Part shown: positions 9,998 through 20,848 of the stretch, piece after piece
Position numbering within the stretch: the first letter of the stretch is position 1
Layout: each line of letters begins with the position of its first letter
Assembly (NCBI RefSeq): GCF_022539505.1
Contig: NC_061510.1
Span: forward strand, 397,774,249 to 397,838,248
DNA length: 64,000 bases
Source of the DNA: Lolium rigidum
Lineage: Eukaryota > Streptophyta > Magnoliopsida > Poales > Poaceae
Direction of reading: 5' to 3'
Notes under the pieces: model-generated
What the model was told of the DNA's origin: nothing
Databases searched by the model: none
Seen by the model: the letters and a program-made list of their open reading frames with translations, nothing else
Translations under genes and position numbers: made by a program

Positions 9998-11600
9998 GGC
10001 ACGCATCTCGAGGCATAGAAGCTTCCGAGGCTGAATATGGTGGAGCAGAGGAATGGTTCATTGCATTGCAAAGAAGGAACAAAACAAGAGCTACAATGTC
10101 ATGGTGGGTCTGGCTGGATGTTGTGGTGTAACTAGGGGGGAGGTAGCATGGCCTATCTTCTTCTAAGCACTGCTATTTAAGAGAGTGTTAAGCATAACAG
10201 CTTTAGCTTTTTCGCGAAAACAGAGGCTGTTCTAGTGGTGGGGGGTTTCAGTTTTGTAAAGTAACCAAGCAGTGCTTCCTCTCACAAGAAACAAGCACCA
10301 GAGATTCTTGGCAAAGGGGGTGTGGGCAAGAACTCCTTTCTTTTTTGGCAGAAGTGACTTTAGACATACTACTAGTACATTCTTTTTCTCTTGTCACAGT
10401 GTGAGTTTGAACACCATATAATAAGTTTTGGTACAGAGGAAACAAACAGGCCAGCAAAGAAGGGCCAACAGCAATTGTCTAGGCTTTGGTTCTTATCTTC
10501 ATATGAGATGTGGAAAATATATTGCCGCTTCAGCAGTAGCATCTATCAAAGTATCACACCTCACTAAAGAGGCTTTTGCTTTGCCTATTACAAATGCTCA
10601 ATTTTTTCCTCAAAAATTTCTAAGATACTTGTGAGGTTTGTTGTAATTCTTTATCTACTTTAGACCCAATGTGACGTTTCAATTCGATATGGCACCATTT
10701 CTAATAATGAAAAACGAAGGCACAATGAGCGATTAAAGTAGCAAAGAGAAAGGATAGTGAACACCAGCCTTGCCAAAGCAGCAAGCAATGCTTTTGCTCC
10801 ACCATTCTGATTCCTCCCTCCCCCCATTGCCTCTCCTCCTCTCTTTAACTTCTTTTCTTGTAACTTAGTAGCTTTGAACAGCTAAAGTGAGCTCCAAAGC
10901 ATGGCTGTGATGAGAGCTGTGTTTCTGTGGGGACTAAGGGCATGAGCAATGGAGGCAGCTGTCCAACTAGGCTTGGATAAAACTTTTGACATATGCATGC
11001 CATGTTATGGTCCCATTAATATGTCTTTCTCTCAAAAGCTGATTTGGTTTTTCTCTTTCTCTCTCACATTTTTCACTTTATGGCTGAAGAGGTTGCCTCC
11101 TGATGAAGAGGCTACCTCCTCATCCAATGTGAGCACATTCAGTTTTGTAGTTGATGACTAAGAAAGGCTAGAAACAACCATGACTTCAGCTACCTTTTGT
11201 GTGCTACTTCACAATTTTCACTTTAGGTTGGCAGAATCAATAATGGAGGAATACCTTGAGACATGGAGTACGAAGTACCAGACTTTGCAGAGCAGAATTT
11301 GTAAGATGGGTCAGCAACATTTTGCTCCGGGCTATCAGAGCTCAAATCAATTTATTTGTACAGTACATTGCTGGATAAATACTCTATAGCATCCGGTCAT
11401 ACCAGATTATATTTGAAACAAAAAAAATTGATTTCCCCTTTTATATTAAGATGCTCTGAGGTCAAACTACATGATACAAAAGAGTAAACATTTATGCCAT
11501 TCTTCAAGTAACTTACTTGGTTTTGTAATATACATCTCACTAACTGTAAATCAGAAAGGGTGGCGAAAACAGCTAACAGCCTAACACTATGCTAACATAT
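9998..11600 (+). other. CLE 3' region and spacer
   Basis: No convincing gene. Short ORFs here lack family motifs. 10935-11138 starts GCATGAGCAATGGAGG and ends in a loosely complementary ATGAGG...TCCAATGTGAGC, so it may be a degraded MITE; support is weak. Confidence 0.4.
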
Positions 11601-11622
11601 TCAACTCAGGTTGGTGGGGGTT

Positions 11623-13507
11623 TCAAGCATCGCAGACCCCGCAACTTTTGCGGCAAAATCCGAGGGTATCCTTTGTGCCCACCATGTATTTTTCATTCCT
11701 GAAACACTCCCCAACAGCAGCCCACCTAGGGCACATCTCATTGTCATCAGAACATGGCAAGTCCGTCATTACATCTGGAGGGTTATCGAATGACCGCACA
11801 TGGACCCATTTTGTGGCAGACCACTTCTCACCGTCGACTACTGGGCAGCTCGCGTGGAGACTGCTTGGATCTGTTGTCGCATTAACATGGAGACTGAAGA
11901 ACAGTAGTGCATCACCTTTTCTCGGCTTCACTGCAAAAGAACAGGAAACCATTGTTTTAGGATACGCTTATATTGTTAAATTCCAGCCAATGAAGTGGAA
12001 AACATTACTTTTGACATGCAAGAGGTTGAAGGCTACCTGCTAGGCCAGATCTTGCGCACTCAGACCACGTTTCATCCTTAAGTTGTAAATGTCCTCCCTG
12101 AAAGAATGTGTCAGATAACTATAACTTGCTGGCTCAGAAAATTTCAAGTAATCTCAGAAATAATGATATACCTCAGCATTTGGAAACACAGTCTCTCCAC
12201 CCTGCTTGACATCTGTCAGGTACATAAGAACAGTGGCAACCCGATGACCACCACGCTTCAGGTTAACCTTGTCAGTAAAATAATCGAAGTGGGCATCATA
12301 CTTCTGACCAACTTCATAATGCAGAACCTGAACCGACTCGGCATTTTCTGATACAGCAACAGACTAGCCAGTTAGAGAACGCCCTCTAGCCCTGAACCGA
12401 CTGAAAGGCAAGTAAGGTAGCACGACATACCTTCAGGGAGAAACGTCCAAGCAGCTACACGCTTTTCAATTCCAGAGATTATTTCATCCTTGAATTGACC
12501 AAAGAAAATGAAACAAATTAGTGGTCTTGACATCTTTCTAGGTGTTTGATGCATATGGTATAGAAGGAACAGCAGAAACATATTTTCCAAGGGCCATTTC
12601 GTCGACCGCACTAGAGAAATATGAACTGCATTTGCCAAAATGATTAAGTCATCAAGATTGATTTGCACAGATAGCAAGAACCATTAGCTACTTTATTTGG
12701 TCAAATATATTCAAGAGGAGGGCTATTCTCAGGATTTTACTGATTCACTACCTTCCAGCAAATTGCACAGATAATAGTCACTCTCATTTCATCTCAAGAA
12801 CGAAAGTACAAATAACAACCATCAATTAGGGTTTATCTCTTTCTGTTGTACTCTAACCTTATCCAGCGAAATTTTCTCCAAATTCTTGAAGGACCCAGCA
12901 ACATGATTTAATCGGTACGACTAAACAAATTCTTGAAGGACTATGAACAAATGAAGGCACCATGCACATTTGCGCGAGAAAACAAGGGTGATTCCATTTC
13001 CATACCTCGCGCTTGGCCAAGAAGGTGCCGGAGCTTGTGCGCACCAGGCTCATGACGCTCTTCCCAGAGTCATTGTCCGCCACCATCGACTTCTCAAGTC
13101 TCCCCTTGGCCTAAACGGCAGGATGACACAAAGATCACAACTCAACCTCTGCCATGCGCGCTGGCACCCGCTAAGAAGCCATGAGAAGAGCAGCGACTCA
13201 CCAGCTTGACGAGGTGGTCGCACTCGGCGTGCGAGAGGAAGCCGCTGTACAGGAACGCCCTGCGCGCACAAACAGACAGACATACCAAATACTGTCACAG
13301 ACGCAAATCGACAAACAGGTGGCGCGCGAGCGCGGCACGCCCAGAGAAGGGGCAGGTCGGAAGGAAAGAAGTAAGAATGTGAGGTGACCTGGGGCGCCAG
13401 GAGATCTGGGTGACCCGCGCCGGGTCGTAGAATCCGCCGCCACCATGAGACTGGCAGAGGCACGGGGCGAGCGCGAGGGCGGCGAGGAGTAGGAGGAACG
13501 GCGGCAT
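11623..13507 (-). CDS. P4H: Prolyl 4-hydroxylase with C-terminal ShKT domain
   Basis: Seven exons on the minus strand (13507-13389, 13259-13202, 13110-13006, 12488-12431, 12347-12172, 12097-12037, 11930-11623) join in frame to 294 residues. All introns are GT-AG. Residues 1-19 (MPPFLLLLAALALAPCLCQ) form a signal peptide; this start was preferred to an upstream in-frame ATG for that reason. The 2-oxoglutarate/Fe(II) dioxygenase core has iron ligands H133 and D135 (AHFDYF) and H218 (SLHASCPV), with K228 (GEKW) positioned to bind 2-oxoglutarate. The tail has the six-Cys ShKT pattern (C252, 259, 268, 285, 289, 292). Such enzymes hydroxylate prolines in extensins, arabinogalactan proteins and peptide hormones in the ER/Golgi. 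The length is usual for the family. Broken copies lie at 43.3-46 and 52.4 kb. Confidence 0.95.
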
Positions 13508-13566
13508 GATGGGTCGAGGCGGGGCGGCGGCGGGGTCATGGCTCGCTCGGTGGGCGTCTGTGTATT

Positions 13567-13575
13567 GCTTATAGA
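13567..13575 (-). promoter_or_regulatory. Probable TATA box of the P4H gene
   Basis: Minus-strand CTATAAGC lies about 60 bp before the P4H start codon, at a suitable distance for a short 5' UTR. Confidence 0.45.
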
Positions 13576-13847
13576 GAGAGACGAGTGAGCGGGAGGTGGC
13601 GAGTCTCCGGTGTCTGGGCTGGGAGTCCGCCGCGGCGCCCACCGGAACAGGGGAAACGGGGGCGAGCCGCCGGTGGTGGAGGCAGGGGGGTTTCAGCTTC
13701 CGTCTCCGTGGGCGCGCGTGTCAACGGCTCCCAGTTTTGCCCCACCGGGGTATTTTTTTGGCTATTGTCTTAGCTGTCTAGGTTTGACGGTTTTCAATTA
13801 AAAAAATATTTGACGGTTTTACAGGAGAGCGGTGTTTTGACACGTAG

Positions 13848-14205
13848 AAGCATATGCTCCCTTTATTTTAAAAAAATATTACAGCTATTTTAAAATTTTA
13901 AAAAATTGAAAGAAAAAAATTGCACGTACATCTTCAAATGCTATGCGCTCAAAAAGTCGTTTCATGAAAATGTGACTTGTCGTGTGGCGTGTGTAAAAAA
14001 ATAATACCCGATGCAAAAAATAAGTGTTTTTCAGAAGAGAAATTTTACTTTTTTTACATAGACCACAAAATATTTGTTCCTCACGAAACTTAACGAACAG
14101 ACATATTTTGTGAAGATGTGCATGTAGAATTTGTTGTCAATTTTTTTCAACATTCGAAGTATAATTTTTTGGTAGAGAGAGCATATACACCCAGGAGCCG
14201 AATTG
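13848..14205. mobile_element. Degenerate MITE related to the one at 20871-21250
   Basis: The left end AAGCATATGCTCCCTTTATT and right end AGAGCATATACACCCAGGAG resemble the GGAGCATATGCTCC termini of the better copy at 20871-21250. The inside shares A/T runs and a GTGTGGCGTGTGTAAAAAA block. No target duplication is clear. Confidence 0.5.
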
Positions 14206-15092
14206 AATTTCTGGTACAGTTGTATTTAAATCTACTCTTATTTGAGCTGGTGCTCATTACATGATGACAACGCAATCGATATAGAAGTGTACTGATGGAA
14301 TCTACTTCTTTTCTTCCGCACCACTCTAGAAACAGGAGCACTGTAAATCATCAAAGAATAATAGCACACCACTTTTTTTTTAGCTCAAATACATATTTCA
14401 ATAGTAGTACTAGTGTTGCATTATTCTTCTACCTGAAAGCCAGCAGCTCAACCCTGTTGCAAAGTAGGGCACTTGTTTTTGCCAAAGTGGGGCTTTATTT
14501 TTTTCAACACAAAGTACGCACACTGAACACTTGCAAACGGGAGATTAAGATCTAGACTGACATTTGTTGAGATGCTGTATTTGTTTGAGAAAGCTCTTCC
14601 CTGGTTCCCATCTTTATATGAACTTGCTTTCTAACTCGAGTGTAACACCGGTTGTGACATGCTGACCCAATGCTCAATAGGATTGATAGGGTACTTATAT
14701 TAACAAGTTTTAACTTCTTTTTCGGAAATTCGTCCGCAAGAAACTCCGAGGTTAAGCGTGCTTGGCTAAAGAGTTGTCAGGGTAGCTTGGGTGTGGTCAG
14801 AATGTTACAACGTTACAACGGTGGATTGTTTCGACTCGGTGTTGGAGGTGCGCAAATGTTCCGCTTATATTAATTAAATTTACATGTAAGGTAAGATGTT
14901 TTATACAAAGAAGAGAGAATTTTTTATACATAGGAAGAAAATCCATGGCATGCTTAAAACTCAAAAAACATCATGGCATGAGAAAATCGTTCACATAGCA
15001 TGGACGAGGGCGGAGGTGGGAAGAAGCCGAGAAGCTGCCACTGACCAAAATCCCTATTCTCAACTTCCCGCGCACCGGTTGGAACCAGAGCT

Positions 15093-15506
15093 GTGGCAGA
15101 GCCTTGCGCAGAGGCGCAGGTGATGAAGCCTGGTCCGAAGAAATTCGTCAAGTTGTCCAAGCTGATGGCGCTGTCGAGTTCATCGGAGGAGGATCCGATG
15201 TGGGAGGGCTCGCAGTTGGATTCAGACCAAGGCAGCAGCGCGGTGGAGCAGAGGAAAGGGAGACTGAGGAAGGTGAGAACTCCGTTCGACCTCGCACAAG
15301 AGGCTGCTCATTCCAGAGCGCCAAGAATTTGGCAGCCAAACCAGAGTGCGCGTGGTCTGAACTACGACAAGATTCAATCAGTCAATGGGTTGATTCAATT
15401 CAGCTATCACACCAGGTACCTGGAGGAGATCGTGCACCACCTGAGGCAGTTCCCGCTAGGGGAAAGTCCCCAACCAGCTCCTGCAGGTAGTGTTTCGTCG
15501 GTTTAG
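15093..15506 (+). CDS. Hypothetical protein, 137 codons
   Basis: An open frame of 137 codons begins MAEPCAEAQVM; an internal ATG (MKPGPKKFVKLSKLMAL) is another possible start. It has an acidic Ser/Glu stretch and a basic KGRLRKVRT patch, with no signal peptide, membrane segment or family motif I recognise. GC content is higher than the flanks. It is directly followed by decayed F-box 3' sequence, so it may be part of a relic. Another open frame overlaps it, which weakens the case. Confidence 0.25.
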   Translation: MAEPCAEAQVMKPGPKKFVKLSKLMALSSSSEEDPMWEGSQLDSDQGSSAVEQRKGRLRKVRTPFDLAQEAAHSRAPRIWQPNQSARGLNYDKIQSVNGLIQFSYHTRYLEEIVHHLRQFPLGESPQPAPAGSVSSV

Positions 15507-15554
15507 TTATCTCCAATGGCTATAGCTGACAAAGCTTCTAGAAGGATGGGACAG

Positions 15555-15830
15555 CTGAAGCTCAAAGCATCAATCTGTGAGTTGCTGCAGCAAGTGCTTC
15601 TGAAACAAACGAGTAGCACAAGCGTGACTCATGATCCGCAGGACTGTTGTTGGTCTTAGTTATGTAACTTTGTGTAGGAAGTTGTTGCTTCCGTGCTTTG
15701 TATATGTAGCAACTTTGCTTAGTTAGGAAGGTGCTTCGTGCTTGCAATGTGTATGAACTATGTTTAAGAAGTTATTGCTTCAGTTTGCAAAGACTTCTCA
15801 GTCAGTTTGAGCTTCTCATTTTGAGAATGG
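15555..15830 (+). pseudogene. Remnant of an F-box gene 3' region, plus strand
   Basis: Read on the plus strand, this stretch (GAGTTGCTGCAGCAAGTGCT near 15576, later TGCTTGCAATGTGTATGAAC) matches the sequence downstream of the F-box gene at 19481-20677 read on the minus strand (about 19450-19190). It is therefore an inverted relative of that 3' UTR. No F-box exon 1 lies upstream. Confidence 0.65.
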
Positions 15831-16179
15831 TGAGAAAGCATACCATGCAGCAGAGCTTATTTGAATGTCCAACGGCAATCCGCCTCTCAGGTCAAACGGG
15901 CCTGCTGGCGATATTTTTGTGTGGCCGGCGCTCCAGGAAGGGTGGATGCACAGGGAGCCATGGAGCTGATGACATTTGCTCGGCAACTGTATATCAGGAG
16001 TGTATTGTGTCCGCCCTCCACCAAACTGAACTGAGATTGCAAAGGGTGGCGCTCCCGTTTCTGTTTTACCGTTACTGAGATGCACACCACAAAACCATGT
16101 ATGTTCAACTTTTTCACAGCAGCTTGACAGTAGTTTAACCCTCCAAAAAACACTTAGGCAGTAGTCTCACTCCTTTCCT

Positions 16180-16529
16180 TATACTGTAGTTCTATGCATT
16201 TTTGGATTTTCCTAGTGTGTTTGGGTTAGTATGACTTGTCGGTCCTTGTGATCGATTAGTAACAGAGCAAGTAAAATGTACATTGAGGCGGAACAAATTC
16301 ATCAACCAATTGATTTTTATTTTCGACATTCTTGCATTTCTACAGCAATGGAAGCGGCTTCAACAGGCAAGGGGCAGTGAGCTGGTATTTCAAGTGTTTG
16401 TCAAGCACAAGCTGATGGAACAGTGGCTTTTGGAAGGGTGGAGGCGATGTAGGAGTGACACTAGACAAAGGGCAAGTTGGGTTTTTGAACTTGGCTTAGA
16501 AAGTTGTTGCGTCTATTATTGTAATATGT
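16180..16529 (+). pseudogene. Orphan F-box terminal exon and 3' region
   Basis: CATTTCTACAG at 16335-16345 is an acceptor, followed at 16346-16380 by an exon reading (G)CA ATG GAA GCG GCT TCA and on to TGA. This matches the small exon 2 of both F-box genes in the window (protein end AMEAAST...). The following 3' sequence matches about 53590-53440 read on the minus strand. No coding exon 1 precedes it, so it is an exon left behind by duplication or rearrangement. Confidence 0.75.
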
Positions 16530-17934
16530 TTTTATAAAGAAAATATATTAATATGAGAAGATACCAATTACACCTAGCCTCTGCAATAACGCAACACCCA
16601 AATGGCAGTACGGATGCACACAGCTAAAAAAAAGAAAAAAAGAAACTAAGAAATAAAAGTCGCGCCACAGCATTCCAGTCCTAGCAACAACAATACAATC
16701 ACCACCAGGACAACCTTCAGGCTCTTCAAAAGTGACGCCTCCAAGAAGGGAACGGTGCACCAGCATCGTCGTCGCCCGATCAAAGATCTTAGGCTTTCTC
16801 CCTGAAAATAGTCCGAGCTTTCAAAACAATGCCTTCAACAAGGTCATTGTCAGGCACAACCAATTAAGGCCAGATCTTGAATTTTCATCCTGAAAGGCAA
16901 GTCTCTGAACTTCACATATGTTGCCGCCCCCATTTCATACTGTTGTTGCAAGCCCGGAACACCAAGGAAGTTCATCAACAACGCATAGACTTAGACCTCC
17001 ATTGCTAGTACTCCAAGTCCGCTATCATGATATTCTCCGCCCCTGACTTCACCCTGGACCAAAAATGTCACTAGATGGCAAGAAAAGGACAGAGCTTCGC
17101 GCCGCTCCCCCTGAAACCAAACGGTCGGAATAAACGCATTGGTGTGAACGATCGAATATCACCATGTCCAGCAAACTCCAGGCAATATGTGCACTATTAA
17201 ATTCGTCGGTGGTGCCTTCCGGAACTCAACACTCTAGCCAGATCGAGAAGGACATGTCTCAGGCAGGTCTTCATCTTCGCACAGGAGCAACCCTAGAACC
17301 GCCACCTTTATTCAGGTTGTGCCCCAACACCGCCGACCATCCCAGGCCAGCCGAAGCAATGCGGAGACACCAGGCGTAGATCACCCACTCCTGGGCAACG
17401 CCCTGCAACCAGCCGGCCCTCCACCAGCGACAGATGGGATCACGGAGAGGGCAAGGAGAAGCAACCTAGGGTTTTCACCCAATCGGCCCATCCTCCTGCA
17501 CCTCTACCGCCGCCAGAGTCCGCCGCCGGAGGCAACCACCACCGCCACCATCAGGAAGTCTTCCACAGCAAAGCCCCGGCCCGCTCGAGTCCTGGTCGAA
17601 CCCATCTGAGATGGGGCGCCGAGAGTTAGAGTTGAGTCGTTGGCGGCGCCCGCTGCGGTCGTCACGGGAACCCACGCCGGACCAGACCTCCCGACGATGC
17701 CCCGCCGCCATGGAGGAAGAAGGGTCCCAACCCCTCCTCTGTGACGTGGGAGAGGAAGATTCGCCGCCGCCGGCGTCGCCCGGGCTTCGCCCGATGACCC
17801 CTGCCGGCGGCGGCGACGGAGGGAGGGGTGAAGGAGGGTCTGAGGCGGCCGGCGGCTGGGGCGCCCTGTCACCCTCGGGGGGGGGGGGGGGGCGAGAGGG
17901 GCGGAGGAGGGTTCTGGCTCTTGTAACTTGTGCC
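16530..17934 (-). mobile_element. Non-LTR-type retroelement without reverse transcriptase
   Basis: Read on the minus strand, the end near 16530 (GGTGTAATTGGTATCTTCTC, then TATTAATATATT) is the 3' end style of grass LINE elements, preceded by GCTGTGTGCATCCGTACTGC. The other end is GC-rich with a G/C homopolymer at 17879-17892. Flanks 16515-16529 and 17935-17949 agree at 12 of 15 positions (consensus attGyAATATGT), as expected for an old target-site duplication. No long ORF or RT motif is present. A LINE-derived or SINE-like non-autonomous element fits. Confidence 0.6.
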
Positions 17935-18479
17935 GTGATTGCAATATGTAAAGTTCTTTTTCACTAATTTGGTGTTAGGCCTGATATGAAAAAAAAGAGA
18001 CCTGACTATGATGTAGAATTCAGTCAAATCATGTTTGCTGCTGTTCAAATCATCCACACCAGTCGTTTTGTGTTCTGAATTCTGCACCGCCACCAGCAAA
18101 CATAATTTGAATGGAAATTGACAACAGGTTACAGGTGATGGAAAAATACCTGAATGCGGTGTACAAATCGAAGCTGGCTGGTTCGTTCTAACTAGGGTCT
18201 AACTTGATCAAACACAAGGTCTTCCAGGATGTCTTTCCGTTCTTGACAATGTCTCTTGTTTTAGTGGAGAGGTGCCATGACTTCATCTGAGGTCTCTTAG
18301 TGCAAAGATCAACTAGCTGTAAGGTGTCAAGTGTGATCCCACCTAAATCCCACTTATAATTTATTTTTTTCATTCCTTGCACAACTTTTTGAGACAAAAA
18401 GTTGCACTGCAAATGGCAAAATGAACTATAAGTAGAATTTCGGTGGGATCCCACTTACATCCCTACTGCTTAACTGTTA

Positions 18480-18737
18480 CTACCTCCATCCCAAGGTTTA
18501 AGACTTATATTTTTTTAAAAAAAGTTAAACGAAGTAAAATTTGATCAAATTTTTAGAATAATCTATGAACAAATATGATATTTCGTAGATACCATATGAA
18601 AATATATTTCATTAACTATCTAATGATATTAATTTTGTACTTTTCATGTTAATAATTTCTGATAAAAACTTGATCAAACTTAACATAGTTTAACTTTCTA
18701 AAAAAAAAATAGGCCTTAAATCTTGAGATGGAGGTGG
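18480..18737. mobile_element. Stowaway (Tc1/mariner) MITE
   Basis: Ends CTACCTCCATCCCAAGGTTT and, inverted, CCACCTCCATCTCAAGATTT fit the Stowaway pattern CTCCCTCCGTCC. It is flanked by TA at 18478-18479 and 18738-18739. The inside is A/T-rich with facing TTTGATCAAATTT and TTGATCAAACTT blocks. Confidence 0.85.
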
Positions 18738-18779
18738 TAGTTTTTAGGTCAATTTCTTTTTACAGCATACAAACACAAT

Positions 18780-19020
18780 AGGCAGCATCGTCTAACTAGC
18801 TAGTTCCAGTGATTCAGCTGCTGATGCTGACACTAGCTAGAGCCTCTTTGATATTTTCCTTAGTTGTATACCGGCTGTTCTTATGCATATGTTACGAGGC
18901 AGATTATTTTGTGTGTTCAAAAATTGCATCTTCAGCACAATTGGTATGCCTGCTGCTGCACTGGTGTATTGCTGTTCCTACACATCTGCTTAGAAGAAAA
19001 ACAGTCTGCTGGGTAGACCT
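18780..19020 (+). repeat. Low-copy duplicated spacer block, copy 1
   Basis: GATGCTGACACTAGCTAGA and the following sequence (TGTTCAAAAATTGCATCTTC, CAGCACAA, GTGTATTGCTGTTCC) match blocks at about 45320-45540 and 52870-53120. All three lie close to F-box or P4H sequence. Confidence 0.6.
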
Positions 19021-19480
19021 CAGGTATTCAGATGAAGTCGAGTCACCTCTCCGGTAGAAAAGGAGAGACAAACACATGATAAAAATGGAAAGAAATCCAT
19101 TGACAAGAATGAAGAGCCGGCCACACCAAAATACCCCCAGCAGGTCCATTTGACGTGAGAAGCTGACTGCCGACTGACATGCAAACTCAAGATCACAAAC
19201 TCAAACTCACTGAGAAGTCTTCTCAAACTGAAAGCACGGACACAATAACTTCATGAACATAGTACGTACACATTGCAAGCACAAAAGCACCTTACTAATT
19301 AAACAAAGTACCTACAGATACCAAAGTTGAATAAACTAAGACCGACAGTAGTCTAACGAATCCAAAGCCACCCTTGTGCCATGTCCAACATCACTGCTTA
19401 GTGCTAACACCAACTCCTTTGTTCCACAAGCACTTGCTGCACCAACTCGAGCTTGCCAACCTAACACCTCAAACACAACC

Positions 19481-20677
19481 TCATAGCTCCTGGTCCGTAG
19501 AAGCTGCTTCCATTGCTGCAGAAATGCAAGGATTCAAAAACTATATAGTAATCATGCATACGGATACATGCCACTTGACAGATTGTTAGAACTGATCATG
19601 TAGAGAGTAAGTATTACCTGGGAAGTAGAATCTCATGTAGGGAAGTATGTTTTCCCTGGAACAAGGCACCGTCCTGACTCGCCCTGACTTGAGGTCAACC
19701 ATGTAGCAGCCAACACACGTGCTCACGAAAATGACTTGGGTGCCCTCCGCAAAGCCAATCACGAAACTAATCCCGTATTCATGTGTTGGGGTCAAGAGGG
19801 CACCATCAGGGAGCAGCATCTCAAGATTGATTAACCTGAATCTAGCCCATCCCATGGCTCCCTCAGGCCCGGTCTCCATCGACCACAAGGTTAGAATTCT
19901 AACATCCACGACGGCAGCGAATCCTAGCTGACCATTTTCCGCCGTGATGAGACGCCCCCCATTGCCATCAATCGGCTTCTCCAACAATGAAAAGGAGAGT
20001 GTACCTAGCTGGAACTTAATGATGGTGACAATACTGAAGTAAAGTGCGTCGCCCACAAGGACACTAGGCCAAGCCATGTGAGAGGCACAATCGACATCAG
20101 GGTGATGAAGAGAGGTAAAGTCGCTCCACACGCGAGTCTCAGATGAGTACAACCGGCCTGATGTTACTCTTCGCCGCCTATTGGTGGACACCAAGGCCAG
20201 AAGGAAATTCTCTCCTTGGCAAGCGTGGTGGTCGCAGCCTTGTGCAGCGCAGAGCACAGACGCACTGTACATGAGCCCATCGTGCACCGGGGAGGGCACG
20301 CTGCTCTGGTGGCCCGTCACAGGCTCCAGGACGATGAAGACAAAGGGATTCCGGTACCCGATAGAGGGGGCGAGGAGGGCGCGGCCGTGGCGGCAGTCGA
20401 GGGCAATCCAGCCGGGACGGTCAGGCTGGGCAGGTAGGAGGGCGGAGGTGGGGACGAAGTTGCCATACCCTTGGAAGTATCCCAGGAGGGGAGGTGTTCC
20501 ATGGAACTCGCAGTACCGGCGGCGAAAGCGCGGGGCGGCGAGGATGCGGCGCCAGGGTTTGCAGACGGCCGACGAGCGGACGAACCAGGTGGGCTCGTCC
20601 GGCGGAAGGCGGAGGAGGACCTCCTCTACGAGCTCGTCCACCAGGACCGGAGGAAGGCGGGGGAGGACCTCCTCCAT
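19481..20677 (-). CDS. F-box protein, paralogue 1
   Basis: Exon 1 (20677-19618) and exon 2 (19515-19481), joined over a 102-bp GT-AG intron, encode 364 residues. The F-box lies near residues 11-52 (VDELVEEVLLRLPPDEPTWF, then VRSSAVCKPWRRIL), the surface that binds SKP1 in SCF ubiquitin ligases. The remainder resembles a plant F-box-associated beta-propeller-type region with repeated hydrophobic strands; no Kelch or LRR motif is evident. Exon 2 adds AMEAASTDQEL. Without splicing, the exon 1 frame would run on into the intron to a stop at 19586. It is paralogous to the gene at 53591-55043 (shared CEFHG, HRGRAL-type and GAMGWA motifs). Substrate is unknown. A Helitron begins about 170 bp upstream and may limit the promoter. 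Confidence 0.85.
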
Positions 20678-20848
20678 CAGGACAGCCGACTGCGGCGGCG
20701 GCAGCTAGGGTTTTGGTGGGGAATTGGGGAATGGAAGAGTGGGGAGTGCGAGTGCAGCTCTGCTACGGCTACATGGTTCGGTTCAGCAAGCTTGGTGGGG
20801 TCCGGAAACAGTGAGAGCACCGTGCAAACACATTATACTTATACTTAC

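Noticed and set aside
11648..12043. 131-codon plus-strand ORF
   Set aside because: Antisense shadow of P4H exon 7.
17611..17967. 118-codon plus-strand ORF with Gly runs
   Set aside because: GC-rich 5' part of the non-LTR element on the opposite strand, ending in a G homopolymer.
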